Source: Pseudoalteromonas marina
GTDB taxonomy: Bacteria > Pseudomonadota > Gammaproteobacteria > Enterobacterales > Alteromonadaceae
Direction of reading: 5' to 3'
Length of the DNA stretch: 13,475 nt
NCBI RefSeq assembly: GCF_000238335.3
Contig: NZ_AHCB03000004.1
Coordinates: 1 to 13,475 of the forward strand
The translations under genes were made by a program, and so were the position numbers. Below the pieces are notes generated by a model. It had not been told where the DNA came from. It saw only the letters and a program-made list of their open reading frames with translations, and made no database searches. Shown here piece after piece: positions 6,953 to 13,475 of the stretch. How positions within the stretch are numbered: position 1 is the first letter of the stretch; every line of letters begins with the position of its first letter.

Positions 6953-8560
6953 GTGTTTAAGCTTGCTCATAATGGGAATGTTTTACTCGATGTAAATAAA
7001 CACCCGCCTCCAAGTGCTACATTTGTTATTGAAGCAATAGAAATGTCTAAATTTTGCGACTGTAAAATTGATTACGACGCAATTAATGCATTCTTCAAAG
7101 ATAAAAGTACAGAGCCAGTACTTATCGTCGCGACCAAATACGATGCAAAGTTAGAGGTTGTCATCAGTGATGATAAAATGATGGCTACTGGCGAGCTTAC
7201 CGTCGCGCAAGGCGGTGATTTACTCAGCCTTGATGATGCAAAAAAACAGCTAGTCAAAGCAGGTATAGTTCGTGGTTATAAGCAAGCATATTTAGAACAA
7301 CTATTACAAAAGCAATTTACTGCTAAAGCAGGTGAGGTTGTGCAGGGTATTTTGGCCCAAGGCCGCCTGCCCAGTGATGGCTTAGCAACTAAACTCGTTA
7401 CTAAAGTAAGAACTTTAAAAGACCATCTAAAAACCCCAAAGTTAAAAGAAGATGGCAGCGTTGATATGCGTGACTTTGGTAAAATGGCAAGTGTTGAGCC
7501 TGGTGCGGTACTTATACGCCAACAACCCGCAACTCCAGGAAAAGAAGGCTTTACTGTACTTGGCGATATATTACCGGCGAAACCGGGTGACAATAAACAA
7601 CTTGTTGCCGGTGAGGGTACCGAGATCTCTAAACTTAACCCTCTAGAGTTAGTATCAACCATATCAGGTGTGCCTATTGAAATTACTAACGGAATGCGCG
7701 TAGACGATATTTTTACTATTCCCGATGTCAACGTTAAGAGCGGTCATATTGATTTTGAAGGCAGTGTGATTGTTACTCGAAATATAGAACCTGGAATGAA
7801 AGTAACCGCCAAAGGTGATATTACAATATTTGGTACTGTTGAATCTGGTGAGTTAACAGCCGGCGGTAATATTACTGTTAAGCAAGGCGTTATTGGGCAT
7901 CAAAAATCTGACGACAAATCGCTTTCGTGTAAGCTTATATGTGAAGGCGACATTCATGTATCCCACTCACAATATTGCTATTTAGAAGCTGCAAATATTT
8001 TTATTGAGCGACAAACTAGCCACTGTATTATGAAGGCACGTCATGCTCTTAAGGTAGGTCAACCAGATTTACCTAAAGGTAAGATATTTGGGGGCGAGAT
8101 TTTAGACGCGACAACATTAATTGCTGGTGAAATTGGCAACGAATCGGGTGCTAAAATGGTTATTAATTTAGCAAGCTCCGGCGGTGATATTACTGCTGAA
8201 ACTGACGAGTGCTTTAAAGAGCTTGCTAAAACGGAGCAGCAATTAGACTCCTTACAACCTGCATTAGAAAAAGCAGACTTGCTTAAAGATCCAGAAAGAA
8301 AAAACGAACTGATCAGTAAAATTGGTGCTACTCAGTTACATCTATGTCAACAAGCAGAGCAATATGAAAGGCAACTCTCATCATTAGAGAATAACCTTCA
8401 TGAATTACTTACAAATACACACTTAATCGTCAATACAGTTTTACATTCAGGTGTGGAAATACATATTTTTGATAAAGTTCTTAAAACAAACCGTAATTAC
8501 CCACCTTGCACAATAAAACTGATGAATAACAAAGTAGAAGTTGAGTTTAAAACATCGTGA
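6953..8560 (+). CDS. FapA/DUF342-domain protein
   Basis: A 535-residue protein with the FapA (DUF342) architecture. There is an N-terminal alpha/beta region (1-180), then the hallmark PATPGKEGFTVLGDILPAKP beginning at residue 192, followed by a repetitive beta-helix-like region (about 257-400) with recurring short G-x-I/V motifs such as AKGDITIFGTVESGELTAGG. A helical, probably coiled-coil segment (about 418-490) comes before a short C-terminal beta part. No signal peptide or membrane segment is seen, so it is probably cytoplasmic. In Vibrio vulnificus a FapA protein links unphosphorylated EIIA-Glc to polar flagellar assembly; whether this copy does so is unknown, and no flagellar gene lies nearby. 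It starts with GTG, chosen for AAGGA six bases upstream. It ends 37 bp from the convergent asnA. No sigma-28 or sigma-54 promoter motif was found upstream. Confidence 0.85.
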   Translation: MFKLAHNGNVLLDVNKHPPPSATFVIEAIEMSKFCDCKIDYDAINAFFKDKSTEPVLIVATKYDAKLEVVISDDKMMATGELTVAQGGDLLSLDDAKKQLVKAGIVRGYKQAYLEQLLQKQFTAKAGEVVQGILAQGRLPSDGLATKLVTKVRTLKDHLKTPKLKEDGSVDMRDFGKMASVEPGAVLIRQQPATPGKEGFTVLGDILPAKPGDNKQLVAGEGTEISKLNPLELVSTISGVPIEITNGMRVDDIFTIPDVNVKSGHIDFEGSVIVTRNIEPGMKVTAKGDITIFGTVESGELTAGGNITVKQGVIGHQKSDDKSLSCKLICEGDIHVSHSQYCYLEAANIFIERQTSHCIMKARHALKVGQPDLPKGKIFGGEILDATTLIAGEIGNESGAKMVINLASSGGDITAETDECFKELAKTEQQLDSLQPALEKADLLKDPERKNELISKIGATQLHLCQQAEQYERQLSSLENNLHELLTNTHLIVNTVLHSGVEIHIFDKVLKTNRNYPPCTIKLMNNKVEVEFKTS

Positions 8561-8591
8561 ATATAGAGTGCTAAAAGCAGCACTCTTATAT
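8561..8591. terminator. Hairpin between convergent DUF342 gene and asnA
   Basis: GAGTGCT (8566-8572) pairs with AGCACTC (8579-8585) around a short AAAAGC loop; the stem continues through flanking A-T pairs with one bulged T. It starts directly after the DUF342-gene stop and lies 6 bases from the asnA stop, so it could serve both genes. T-runs are short on either side (CTTTC to the right), so strength is uncertain. Confidence 0.55.
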
Positions 8592-8597
8592 CTTTCA

Positions 8598-9593
8598 TTA
8601 GAGTAGACCATCAACACTTGCATGTGTTTGTGTTGACCATACTCCAACTTGAACTTGTCCAATATGTTCCTTTTGCAGCAATAACATAGCCAAACGTGAT
8701 TGCCCAATACCTCCACCAATAGTTTGTGGAAACTGACTTTTTAATAATGCCTTATGCCAATCCAATTGCAGGCGGTCATCATCTCCTGTAATGCTCAACT
8801 GAGTTTTTAGTACCTCGGGGCTTACACGAATCCCCATTGAAGATATCTCAAAGGAATCTTCAAGTATTGGATTCCATACTAAAATATCACCATTGAGCCC
8901 TATATATTGTTCGCTCGTTGGTGTAGACCAATCGTCATAATCAGGCGCTCTTACATCGTGAATTTGACCATCGGCTAATTGACCACCAATTCCAATTAAA
9001 AATACAGCACCATATTTTTTTGCTATTGCTTTTTCGCGATTTTTAGCCGTAAGGTCAGGGTACATTTTACGAAGCTCTTCACTGTGCACAAATTGAATAT
9101 CACTTGGTAAAAAAGGATCAAGCGAAAAGTGTTCGCTAACAAATTGCTCTGTTTCTTTTATGCCTTTATAAATTGATTCAACTGTACGTTTGAGGGTAGT
9201 TAAAGAACGTTCTGTTGATTCACAAATTACCTTTTCCCAATCCCACTGATCAACGTAAACCGAGTGGATAGGACTTAGCGACTCTTCATCAGGGCGCAGT
9301 GCCTTCATTTGAGTGTAAAGGCCTTCACCTTTACTAAATCCATACTCACCTAACGTTTTACGTTTCCACTTTGCTAGCGAATGCACAACTTCGTATTGGC
9401 TATCGGCAATCGCTTTTACATTTACTGCTACAGCGTTTTCATGACCGCTTAAATTATCTTGTGTGCCATCACCTACTTTTGCAAGAATAGGTGCCTGCAC
9501 TTCGACTAGCCCTAACTGTTTTTCCAATTGCCGTGAAAAAAATTGCTTTACGCTGCTTATTTGCAACTGCTGCTGCACATAGTGTGAACTCAT
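8598..9593 (-). CDS. asnA: Aspartate-ammonia ligase (AsnA)
   Basis: Makes asparagine from aspartate, ammonia and ATP (giving AMP and pyrophosphate); it is related to class II aminoacyl-tRNA synthetases and acts as a cytoplasmic dimer. It has 331 residues against 330 in E. coli. Visible motifs are [19 protein letters not shown] (32-50, with Asp46), [44 protein letters not shown] and the ATP-site GGGIGQSRL (293-301, Arg300). An ATG five codons upstream (9606-9608) is possible. I chose 9591-9593 because [16 protein letters not shown] then aligns residue for residue with the E. coli N-terminus and GAGG lies nine bases before it. It is divergent from asnC, its expected activator when asparagine is low, and convergent with the DUF342 gene. 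Confidence 0.96.
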   Translation of the reverse strand: MSSHYVQQQLQISSVKQFFSRQLEKQLGLVEVQAPILAKVGDGTQDNLSGHENAVAVNVKAIADSQYEVVHSLAKWKRKTLGEYGFSKGEGLYTQMKALRPDEESLSPIHSVYVDQWDWEKVICESTERSLTTLKRTVESIYKGIKETEQFVSEHFSLDPFLPSDIQFVHSEELRKMYPDLTAKNREKAIAKKYGAVFLIGIGGQLADGQIHDVRAPDYDDWSTPTSEQYIGLNGDILVWNPILEDSFEISSMGIRVSPEVLKTQLSITGDDDRLQLDWHKALLKSQFPQTIGGGIGQSRLAMLLLQKEHIGQVQVGVWSTQTHASVDGLL

Positions 9594-9668
9594 AATAATT
9601 GGCCTCATTCCCAGTTATTGTTACTTACTTTATTTTTAATAACGCACCTAACAGATGCTGCTAATGAA

Positions 9669-9699
9669 GTTACTGTAACGATTTAAACTTTTAATTCAA
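9669..9699 (-). promoter_or_regulatory. Candidate asnA promoter with overlapping palindrome
   Basis: On the minus strand TTGAAT (9694-9699) and TACAGT (9672-9677) are 16 bp apart, each matching four of six consensus bases. The -10 lies inside the palindrome GTTACTGTAAC (9669-9679). The weak hexamers fit a promoter needing an activator, which AsnC is in E. coli. The start would be near 9665, giving a leader of about 70 nt. Confidence 0.35.
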
Positions 9700-9724
9700 T
9701 AACCCATAATAAAAATAGCTTTAA

Positions 9725-9769
9725 TGTATAAATTCGATTAATTTACAGGGTATAAAAATGTGAATTCAC
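9725..9769. promoter_or_regulatory. asnA-asnC control region palindromes (candidate AsnC sites)
   Basis: Two inverted repeats lie close to asnC. TGTATAAATT (9725-9734) faces AATTTACA (9740-9747) across a 5-bp A/T-rich centre, and GTGAATTCAC (9760-9769) is a perfect 10-bp palindrome. Between them is TATAAA (9751-9756), a possible -10 with no good -35. Lrp/AsnC proteins bind degenerate palindromes with A/T-rich centres and AsnC represses its own gene, so these are plausible operators. The assignment is inference. Confidence 0.35.
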
Positions 9770-9790
9770 TAATTTAAATAAGAAAAAATA

Positions 9791-10249
9791 ATGGAAAATT
9801 ATCAAATCGATAATCTCGATAAACAGATACTTCACGCTTTAATGGAAAACGCCCGCACAGCTTATGCAGAATTAGCGAAACGTTTTAACGTAAGTGCCGG
9901 CACTATTCATGTGCGTGTAGAAAAATTAAAACAAGCAGGAATTATCACAGGCACCCAATTAAGTATAAATACAAAGCGACTTGGCTATGACGTTTGCTGC
10001 TTTATTGGTATTAATTTAAATAATGCACGCGACTATCCTGAAACACTCATTAAACTCGAAGCGCTCGAAGAAGTTGTTGAAGCCTATTACACCACCGGTA
10101 ATTACAGCATTTTTATTAAAGTAATGGCTAAATCAATCGACCACTTACAGGATGTATTAATAAATAAAATTCAAGCGATAGAAGCTATCCAGTCCACCGA
10201 GACACTTATTTCTTTACAAAACCCAATTAGCCGCACAGTGATGCCTTAG
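9791..10249 (+). CDS. asnC: Lrp/AsnC-family regulator AsnC
   Basis: Asparagine-responsive transcription factor; in E. coli it activates asnA when asparagine is scarce and represses itself. It has 152 residues, exactly the E. coli length. The N-terminal helix-turn-helix is in ENARTAYAELAKRFNVSAGT then IHVRVEKLKQAGIITG (about 19-54). The C-terminal ligand-sensing RAM domain (about 65-140) carries LGYDVCCFIGI, EAYYTTGNYSIFIKV and the closing QSTETLISLQNPI. Conservation with E. coli AsnC is high enough to call the orthologue rather than Lrp. The ribosome site is poor (AAGA in an A-rich stretch), which suits a low-abundance regulator. It is divergent from asnA; trmH follows after 40 nt on the same strand. 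Confidence 0.96.
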   Translation: MENYQIDNLDKQILHALMENARTAYAELAKRFNVSAGTIHVRVEKLKQAGIITGTQLSINTKRLGYDVCCFIGINLNNARDYPETLIKLEALEEVVEAYYTTGNYSIFIKVMAKSIDHLQDVLINKIQAIEAIQSTETLISLQNPISRTVMP

Positions 10250-10263
10250 TACATAAAATTTCG

Positions 10264-10269
10264 TATAAT
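10264..10269 (+). promoter_or_regulatory. Candidate -10 element for trmH
   Basis: A perfect TATAAT lies 15 bases past the asnC stop and 20 bases before the trmH ATG. No recognisable -35 is found at 16-18 bp (ATGCCT at 17), and there is no extended -10. With no terminator after asnC, readthrough is an alternative source of trmH mRNA. Confidence 0.35.
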
Positions 10270-10289
10270 TAATAAAAAAGAGGATCACC

Positions 10290-10976
10290 ATGCAGCAAAA
10301 TCGCTATCAACGAATTAAAGACGTCTTATCGCGTCGCCAAACCGACTTAACCGTGTGCCTAGAAGACGTGCACAAACACCATAACCTATCGGCTATTGTA
10401 AGAAGTGCCGATGCAGTGGGTTGCCACCATGTACATGCTGTATGGCCTGAAAACCAAAAATGGCTAACTAATAACACCTCAGGCGGGAGTAAAAATTGGC
10501 TAGAAACCCACCTTCATAAAAATATTGATGATGCCGCAACCATGATGCGACAGCACAACCCAAATGTACAAATATTAGCCACGCACCTGAGCGAAGATGC
10601 AGTTGATTTTAGAGAAATAGATTACACAAAACCCACAGCAATTATTGTTGGACAAGAAAAAACAGGGATCTCAGCACAAGCCCTTAAGCATGCCGATCAA
10701 AACATAATTATCCCTATGCAAGGCATGGTGCAATCTCTTAATGTTTCTGTGGCTGCAGCACTCATTTTATTTGAAGCACAACATCAACGCGAAAAGGCAG
10801 GACTGTATAACCGTAATATGTTGAGCGAAGATATAAAACACCCTATGTATTTTGAAGGCTACCACCCCGTTATAGCTAAACAATGCCGTATAAAAAAACT
10901 ACCTTACCCGCCACTCGATGAAGAAGGTGAAATAATTGCTGACGATGAATTTTGGCACGCCTTAAAACATGCTTGA
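10290..10976 (+). CDS. trmH: tRNA (guanosine(18)-2'-O)-methyltransferase TrmH
   Basis: Uses S-adenosylmethionine to methylate the 2'-OH of G18 in the D-loop of tRNAs. It is a SPOUT-class knotted dimer, formerly called SpoU, with 228 residues (E. coli 229). Motif 1 is HNLSAIVRSADAVG (31-44), with Arg38 corresponding to the catalytic arginine of the family. Motif 2 is GQEKTGIS (121-128), and motif 3, MVQSLNVSVAAALILFE, contains Asn151. ILATHLS and DAVDFREIDYT are also shared with E. coli. The C-terminal tail (LPYPPLDEEGEIIADDEFWH) is typical of the proteobacterial enzyme. The ATG has GAGG six bases upstream. Gene order trmH-recG is conserved with E. coli, though there both genes follow spoT directly. 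Confidence 0.95.
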   Translation: MQQNRYQRIKDVLSRRQTDLTVCLEDVHKHHNLSAIVRSADAVGCHHVHAVWPENQKWLTNNTSGGSKNWLETHLHKNIDDAATMMRQHNPNVQILATHLSEDAVDFREIDYTKPTAIIVGQEKTGISAQALKHADQNIIIPMQGMVQSLNVSVAAALILFEAQHQREKAGLYNRNMLSEDIKHPMYFEGYHPVIAKQCRIKKLPYPPLDEEGEIIADDEFWHALKHA

Positions 10977-11036
10977 TGCTTAGCGAGCCTGTGAGTACAC
11001 TTAACTCATTCACAAATAAAAAGATTTGAGCCTACA

Positions 11037-13118
11037 TTGTCTAAACCTAGCTTAAACCAATACCCCATTACGGAACTTAAAGGGGTCGGACCTAAAATGG
11101 CCGAACGCCTTTTAAAGCTAGGTATTAAAAACGTGCAAGACATGCTCTTTCACTTACCGCTTAGGTACGAAGATAGAACCCGTATTTATTCTATCAACGA
11201 ACTGTCATTTCACAGCCACGTGAGCATTGAAGCAACAATAGAAACAAGCCAGATCACATTTGGCAAAAGACGTATGCTCGTTGTGCAAGTAAATGATAAT
11301 ACAGGGAGGCTCACACTTAGGTTTTTTAATTTCAGTGCAGCACAAAAAAATGCATTAAGCCCTGGAAAAATAATACGTTGCTTCGGCGAAGTTCGCCGCG
11401 GGCGTGTTGGCTTTGAAATGAGCCATCCAGAATATAGTTTAAGTGATACACCAAGTGAGCAGCCAACAGCTTCAACATTAACGCCAGTATACCCAACAAC
11501 AGATGGTTTAAAGCAATTATCTATTAGGGCCCTAAGTGAACAAGCTGTAGAGCTGCTTAATAAATACTCTGTTGAAGAACTGTTACCCGTGCAATGGCAA
11601 CCTTCTCAACTTGCACTAGCTGACGCCTTATTATTGCTTCATCGCCCACCTAGTAATATCGACGTTAATGAACTAGAGCAAGGAACACACCCTGCTCAGC
11701 AGCGATTAGTATTTGAAGAATTACTTGCACAAAACCTAAGCTTATTAAAAGTAAGAAAGCAAGGACAGCAAGTAAAAGCAGTGTCTCTAAGTTCTACAAA
11801 TAAATTAGAGCCTCAATTTTTATCACAATTGCCTTTTGCGCCAACCAATGCACAAAATCGTGTTGTGTCAGAAATTAAAGTTGATCTAGCATCTCCTTAT
11901 CCTATGATGCGCCTAGTTCAAGGCGATGTAGGCTCTGGCAAAACCTTAGTTGCGGCATTAAGCGCATTAACAGCAATAGCTCAAGGGTTTCAAGTAGCCT
12001 TAATGGCACCTACTGAAATACTTGCAGAGCAGCATGGTATAAGTTTCACCTCATGGTTTAAACAATTAGGCATAGACGTAGCATGGCTTGGTGGAAAAAC
12101 AAAAGGTAAAGAACGTACAGCAACACTAGAAAAGATTGCCTCTGGTGAAGCACAAATGATTGTAGGTACACATGCTTTATTTCAAGATGAAGTAAAATTT
12201 AACAACCTAGTACTTATAATTATTGATGAACAACATCGGTTCGGTGTTCACCAGCGTTTAACACTAAGAGAAAAGGGACAATTTAATGGCTGTTATCCAC
12301 ATCAACTAGTGATGACCGCAACCCCCATTCCACGTACTCTAGCAATGACAGCTTATGCCGACTTAGAAGTCTCAATTATTGATGAGTTACCACCTGGGCG
12401 AACACCTATTACTACAGTAGCACTTCCAGACACGCGTCGTGACGATATAATTACTCGCGTTAAATCAGCTTGTAATGAACAAGATCGGCAAGTTTATTGG
12501 GTATGCACACTTATTGATGAGTCTGAAGCACTGCAATGCCAAGCAGCTGAAGATAGTGCTGTGCAATTGAAAGAAGCCCTGCCAGATTTAAATATTGGCT
12601 TAGTGCACGGACGAATGAAGCCAGCAGAAAAGCAGTCCATCATGGACGACTTTAAAAAAGGCCTTATACATGTTTTAGTGGCTACAACAGTAATTGAAGT
12701 AGGTGTTGATGTACCTAACGCAAGCTTAATCATTATTGAAAACCCAGAGCGCTTAGGTTTAGCACAATTACACCAGTTACGCGGGCGTGTGGGAAGGGGT
12801 AATATTGCCTCCCATTGTGTCCTTTTATACCATGCACCACTTTCGCATACCGCACAAAAACGCTTAGGTGTACTTAGAGACAGTAACGATGGCTTTGTGA
12901 TAGCCGAGCGGGATTTAGAAATACGCGGCCCAGGTGAAGTCCTAGGAACTAAGCAAACAGGCTTAGCAGAATTTAAAATTGCTGATTTAACCCGAGATAA
13001 ACAAACCCTAAACCAAGTAAGGCCCATTGCACAACAGATGTTAAATCAATACCCTCAATATGTAGATCCACTCATTCAACGCTGGTTGGGCAATAAAACA
13101 AACTACGCACAAGCATAA
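11037..13118 (+). CDS. recG: ATP-dependent DNA helicase RecG
   Basis: Monomeric superfamily 2 double-strand DNA translocase that remodels stalled forks, Holliday junctions, R-loops and D-loops. It has 693 residues, the same as E. coli. An N-terminal wedge (OB-fold) domain (about 1-150) includes LPLRYEDRTRIY and LRFFNFSAAQKNAL. The motor domains carry Walker A GDVGSGKT (296-303, Lys302), DEQH (397-400), MTATPIPRTLAMTAYADLE, VATTVIEVGVDVPNAS and QLRGRVGRG (about 580-588). The C-terminal part has ERDLEIRGPGEVLGTKQTG. It begins with TTG, preferred because residue 1 then aligns with the E. coli start and GAG lies six bases before; the next in-frame ATG is 20 codons in and would cut into the conserved KGVGPKMAERLL segment. 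The 60-nt gap after trmH shows no strong promoter, so trmH-recG cotranscription is likely. Confidence 0.96.
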   Translation: MSKPSLNQYPITELKGVGPKMAERLLKLGIKNVQDMLFHLPLRYEDRTRIYSINELSFHSHVSIEATIETSQITFGKRRMLVVQVNDNTGRLTLRFFNFSAAQKNALSPGKIIRCFGEVRRGRVGFEMSHPEYSLSDTPSEQPTASTLTPVYPTTDGLKQLSIRALSEQAVELLNKYSVEELLPVQWQPSQLALADALLLLHRPPSNIDVNELEQGTHPAQQRLVFEELLAQNLSLLKVRKQGQQVKAVSLSSTNKLEPQFLSQLPFAPTNAQNRVVSEIKVDLASPYPMMRLVQGDVGSGKTLVAALSALTAIAQGFQVALMAPTEILAEQHGISFTSWFKQLGIDVAWLGGKTKGKERTATLEKIASGEAQMIVGTHALFQDEVKFNNLVLIIIDEQHRFGVHQRLTLREKGQFNGCYPHQLVMTATPIPRTLAMTAYADLEVSIIDELPPGRTPITTVALPDTRRDDIITRVKSACNEQDRQVYWVCTLIDESEALQCQAAEDSAVQLKEALPDLNIGLVHGRMKPAEKQSIMDDFKKGLIHVLVATTVIEVGVDVPNASLIIIENPERLGLAQLHQLRGRVGRGNIASHCVLLYHAPLSHTAQKRLGVLRDSNDGFVIAERDLEIRGPGEVLGTKQTGLAEFKIADLTRDKQTLNQVRPIAQQMLNQYPQYVDPLIQRWLGNKTNYAQA

Positions 13119-13258
13119 CCCAATTATACTTATTCCAGCATCACTCTAGGTAGTAAGTGGTTTTCAAATATAGTGTACAGTCTTCTAGCTGGAACCTATG
13201 GATGTAAATGCATATACGCTGATTACTTCCTACCCTTAGCCTTATAAATTATGTTGTA

Positions 13259-13269
13259 GTGCCCACAGC
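13259..13269 (+). repeat. 11-bp direct repeat, copy 1
   Basis: GTGCCCACAGC occurs here and again at 13465-13475, a spacing of 206 bp. The bases just before differ by one position (TAGTG... against TGGTG...), so 12 of 13 match. Further weak similarity follows the pattern GCGCTA...AATGT (13268-13291 and 13443-13459). This suggests units of an intergenic repeat family. Confidence 0.5.
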
Positions 13270-13393
13270 GCTAGAGAGTCACAGTGAAATGTTCCCTACC
13301 ATAGGCCTATGTATTGAATAACCAAAACACTCTTCATAAAGAGGCGCTTCGCTTTAGAGAAGAAAATGTTGAATATTACTTTCCTGCAGATGT

Positions 13394-13425
13394 AAAAAAA
13401 ACGACTATTTCTAGTCGGGCTTTCT
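13394..13425 (-). terminator. Intrinsic terminator for leftward transcription
   Basis: On the minus strand CGACTA-GAAA-TAGTCG (13402-13417) is a 6-bp stem capped by a GAAA tetraloop and followed directly by eight T residues (13394-13401), a canonical intrinsic terminator. It suggests a minus-strand gene beyond the right edge that converges on recG. On the plus strand the hairpin is followed by GGCTTTCT, so weak use as a recG terminator is also possible. Confidence 0.65.
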
Positions 13426-13464
13426 ACAATTTGAAGTCGGTGCGCTACGCAGTAGAATGTCATG

Positions 13465-13475
13465 GTGCCCACAGC
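13465..13475 (+). repeat. 11-bp direct repeat, copy 2
   Basis: Second exact copy of GTGCCCACAGC, ending at the last base of the window. Whether the repeat unit continues cannot be seen. Confidence 0.5.

Larger units (their letters stand above)
13119..13475. other. Gene-free spacer after recG, rich in inverted repeats
   Basis: No credible gene is seen in these 357 bases. TTCCAGC (13133-13139) and GCTGGAA (13188-13194) form a wide inverted repeat. CATAGGCCTATG (13300-13311) is a perfect 12-bp palindrome. CTTC-a-TAAAG (13332-13341) faces CTTTA-ga-GAAG (13352-13362) as an interrupted hairpin, and TGCG-CTA-CGCA (13441-13451) is another short one. No clear recG terminator with a T-run follows the gene directly. 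Confidence 0.6.

Noticed and set aside
7276..7731. Open frame of 151 codons on the minus strand inside the DUF342 gene
   Set aside because: Antisense to the family's hallmark region, with a Ser/Pro-rich composition typical of shadow frames and no start signals.
9594..9608. Five-codon longer AsnA start (MRPII...)
   Set aside because: The shorter start aligns residue for residue with E. coli AsnA and has GAGG at proper spacing; the longer start has only a weak upstream site.
12494..13027. Open frame of 177 codons on the minus strand inside recG
   Set aside because: It lies antisense to the conserved RecG helicase core, its protein resembles no family I know, and no ribosome site or promoter was seen; it is a shadow of recG codon use.
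13133..13194. TTCCAGC...GCTGGAA as ends of a miniature mobile element
   Set aside because: Only 7 bp with no flanking target duplication visible; kept only as an inverted repeat.
13367..13396. Tiny frame starting ATGTTGAATATT after recG (nine codons)
   Set aside because: No ribosome site, ends within the terminator A-run, and lies in the structured spacer; not credible as a gene.

Overview
The window is chromosomal housekeeping DNA of a gammaproteobacterium. The A/T-rich composition, the protein sequences and the gene order point to a marine Alteromonadales-type bacterium, most likely Pseudoalteromonas or a close relative. This is judged from recalled family sequences, not from a search. No phage, transposase, CRISPR array or defence system is visible.

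Left part, minus strand: a promoter nearly identical in its core to an rRNA operon P1 promoter sits at the very edge (about 1-60) and fires leftward out of the window. It is followed by dgkA (161-547), an intrinsic terminator (569-597), pyrE (603-1247) and rph (1267-1980). rph and pyrE form an rph-pyrE transcription unit only 19 nt apart. yicC (2160-3020) is divergent from rph, as in Escherichia coli.

Middle part, plus strand: gmk (3137-3757), rpoZ (3882-4157), spoT (4286-6391) and ridA (6404-6796) form the conserved nucleotide and stringent-response cluster. A strong terminator-like hairpin lies in the gmk leader, downstream of a good candidate gmk promoter. Another hairpin separates rpoZ from spoT. 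After a hairpin behind ridA comes a GTG-started FapA/DUF342 protein (6953-8560).

Right part: asnA (8598-9593, minus) and its regulator asnC (9791-10249, plus) are divergent around a 197-bp control region rich in palindromes. Then follow trmH (10290-10976) and recG (11037-13118, TTG start). In E. coli trmH and recG directly follow spoT; here ridA, the DUF342 gene and the asnA/asnC pair lie between them. The last 357 bases hold no gene but contain palindromes, a minus-strand terminator and two copies of an 11-bp repeat, one ending exactly at the window edge.

Functional theme: several pieces belong to one growth-control circuit. SpoT makes and degrades (p)ppGpp. RpoZ (omega) contributes to a ppGpp site on RNA polymerase. 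Gmk supplies GDP for GTP and is a known ppGpp target in some bacteria. The rrn-type promoter has the GC-rich discriminator that makes such promoters ppGpp-sensitive. Most genes are ordinary. The best leads are the gmk leader hairpin, the rrn-like promoter at the left edge and the repeat-bearing spacer at the right edge.
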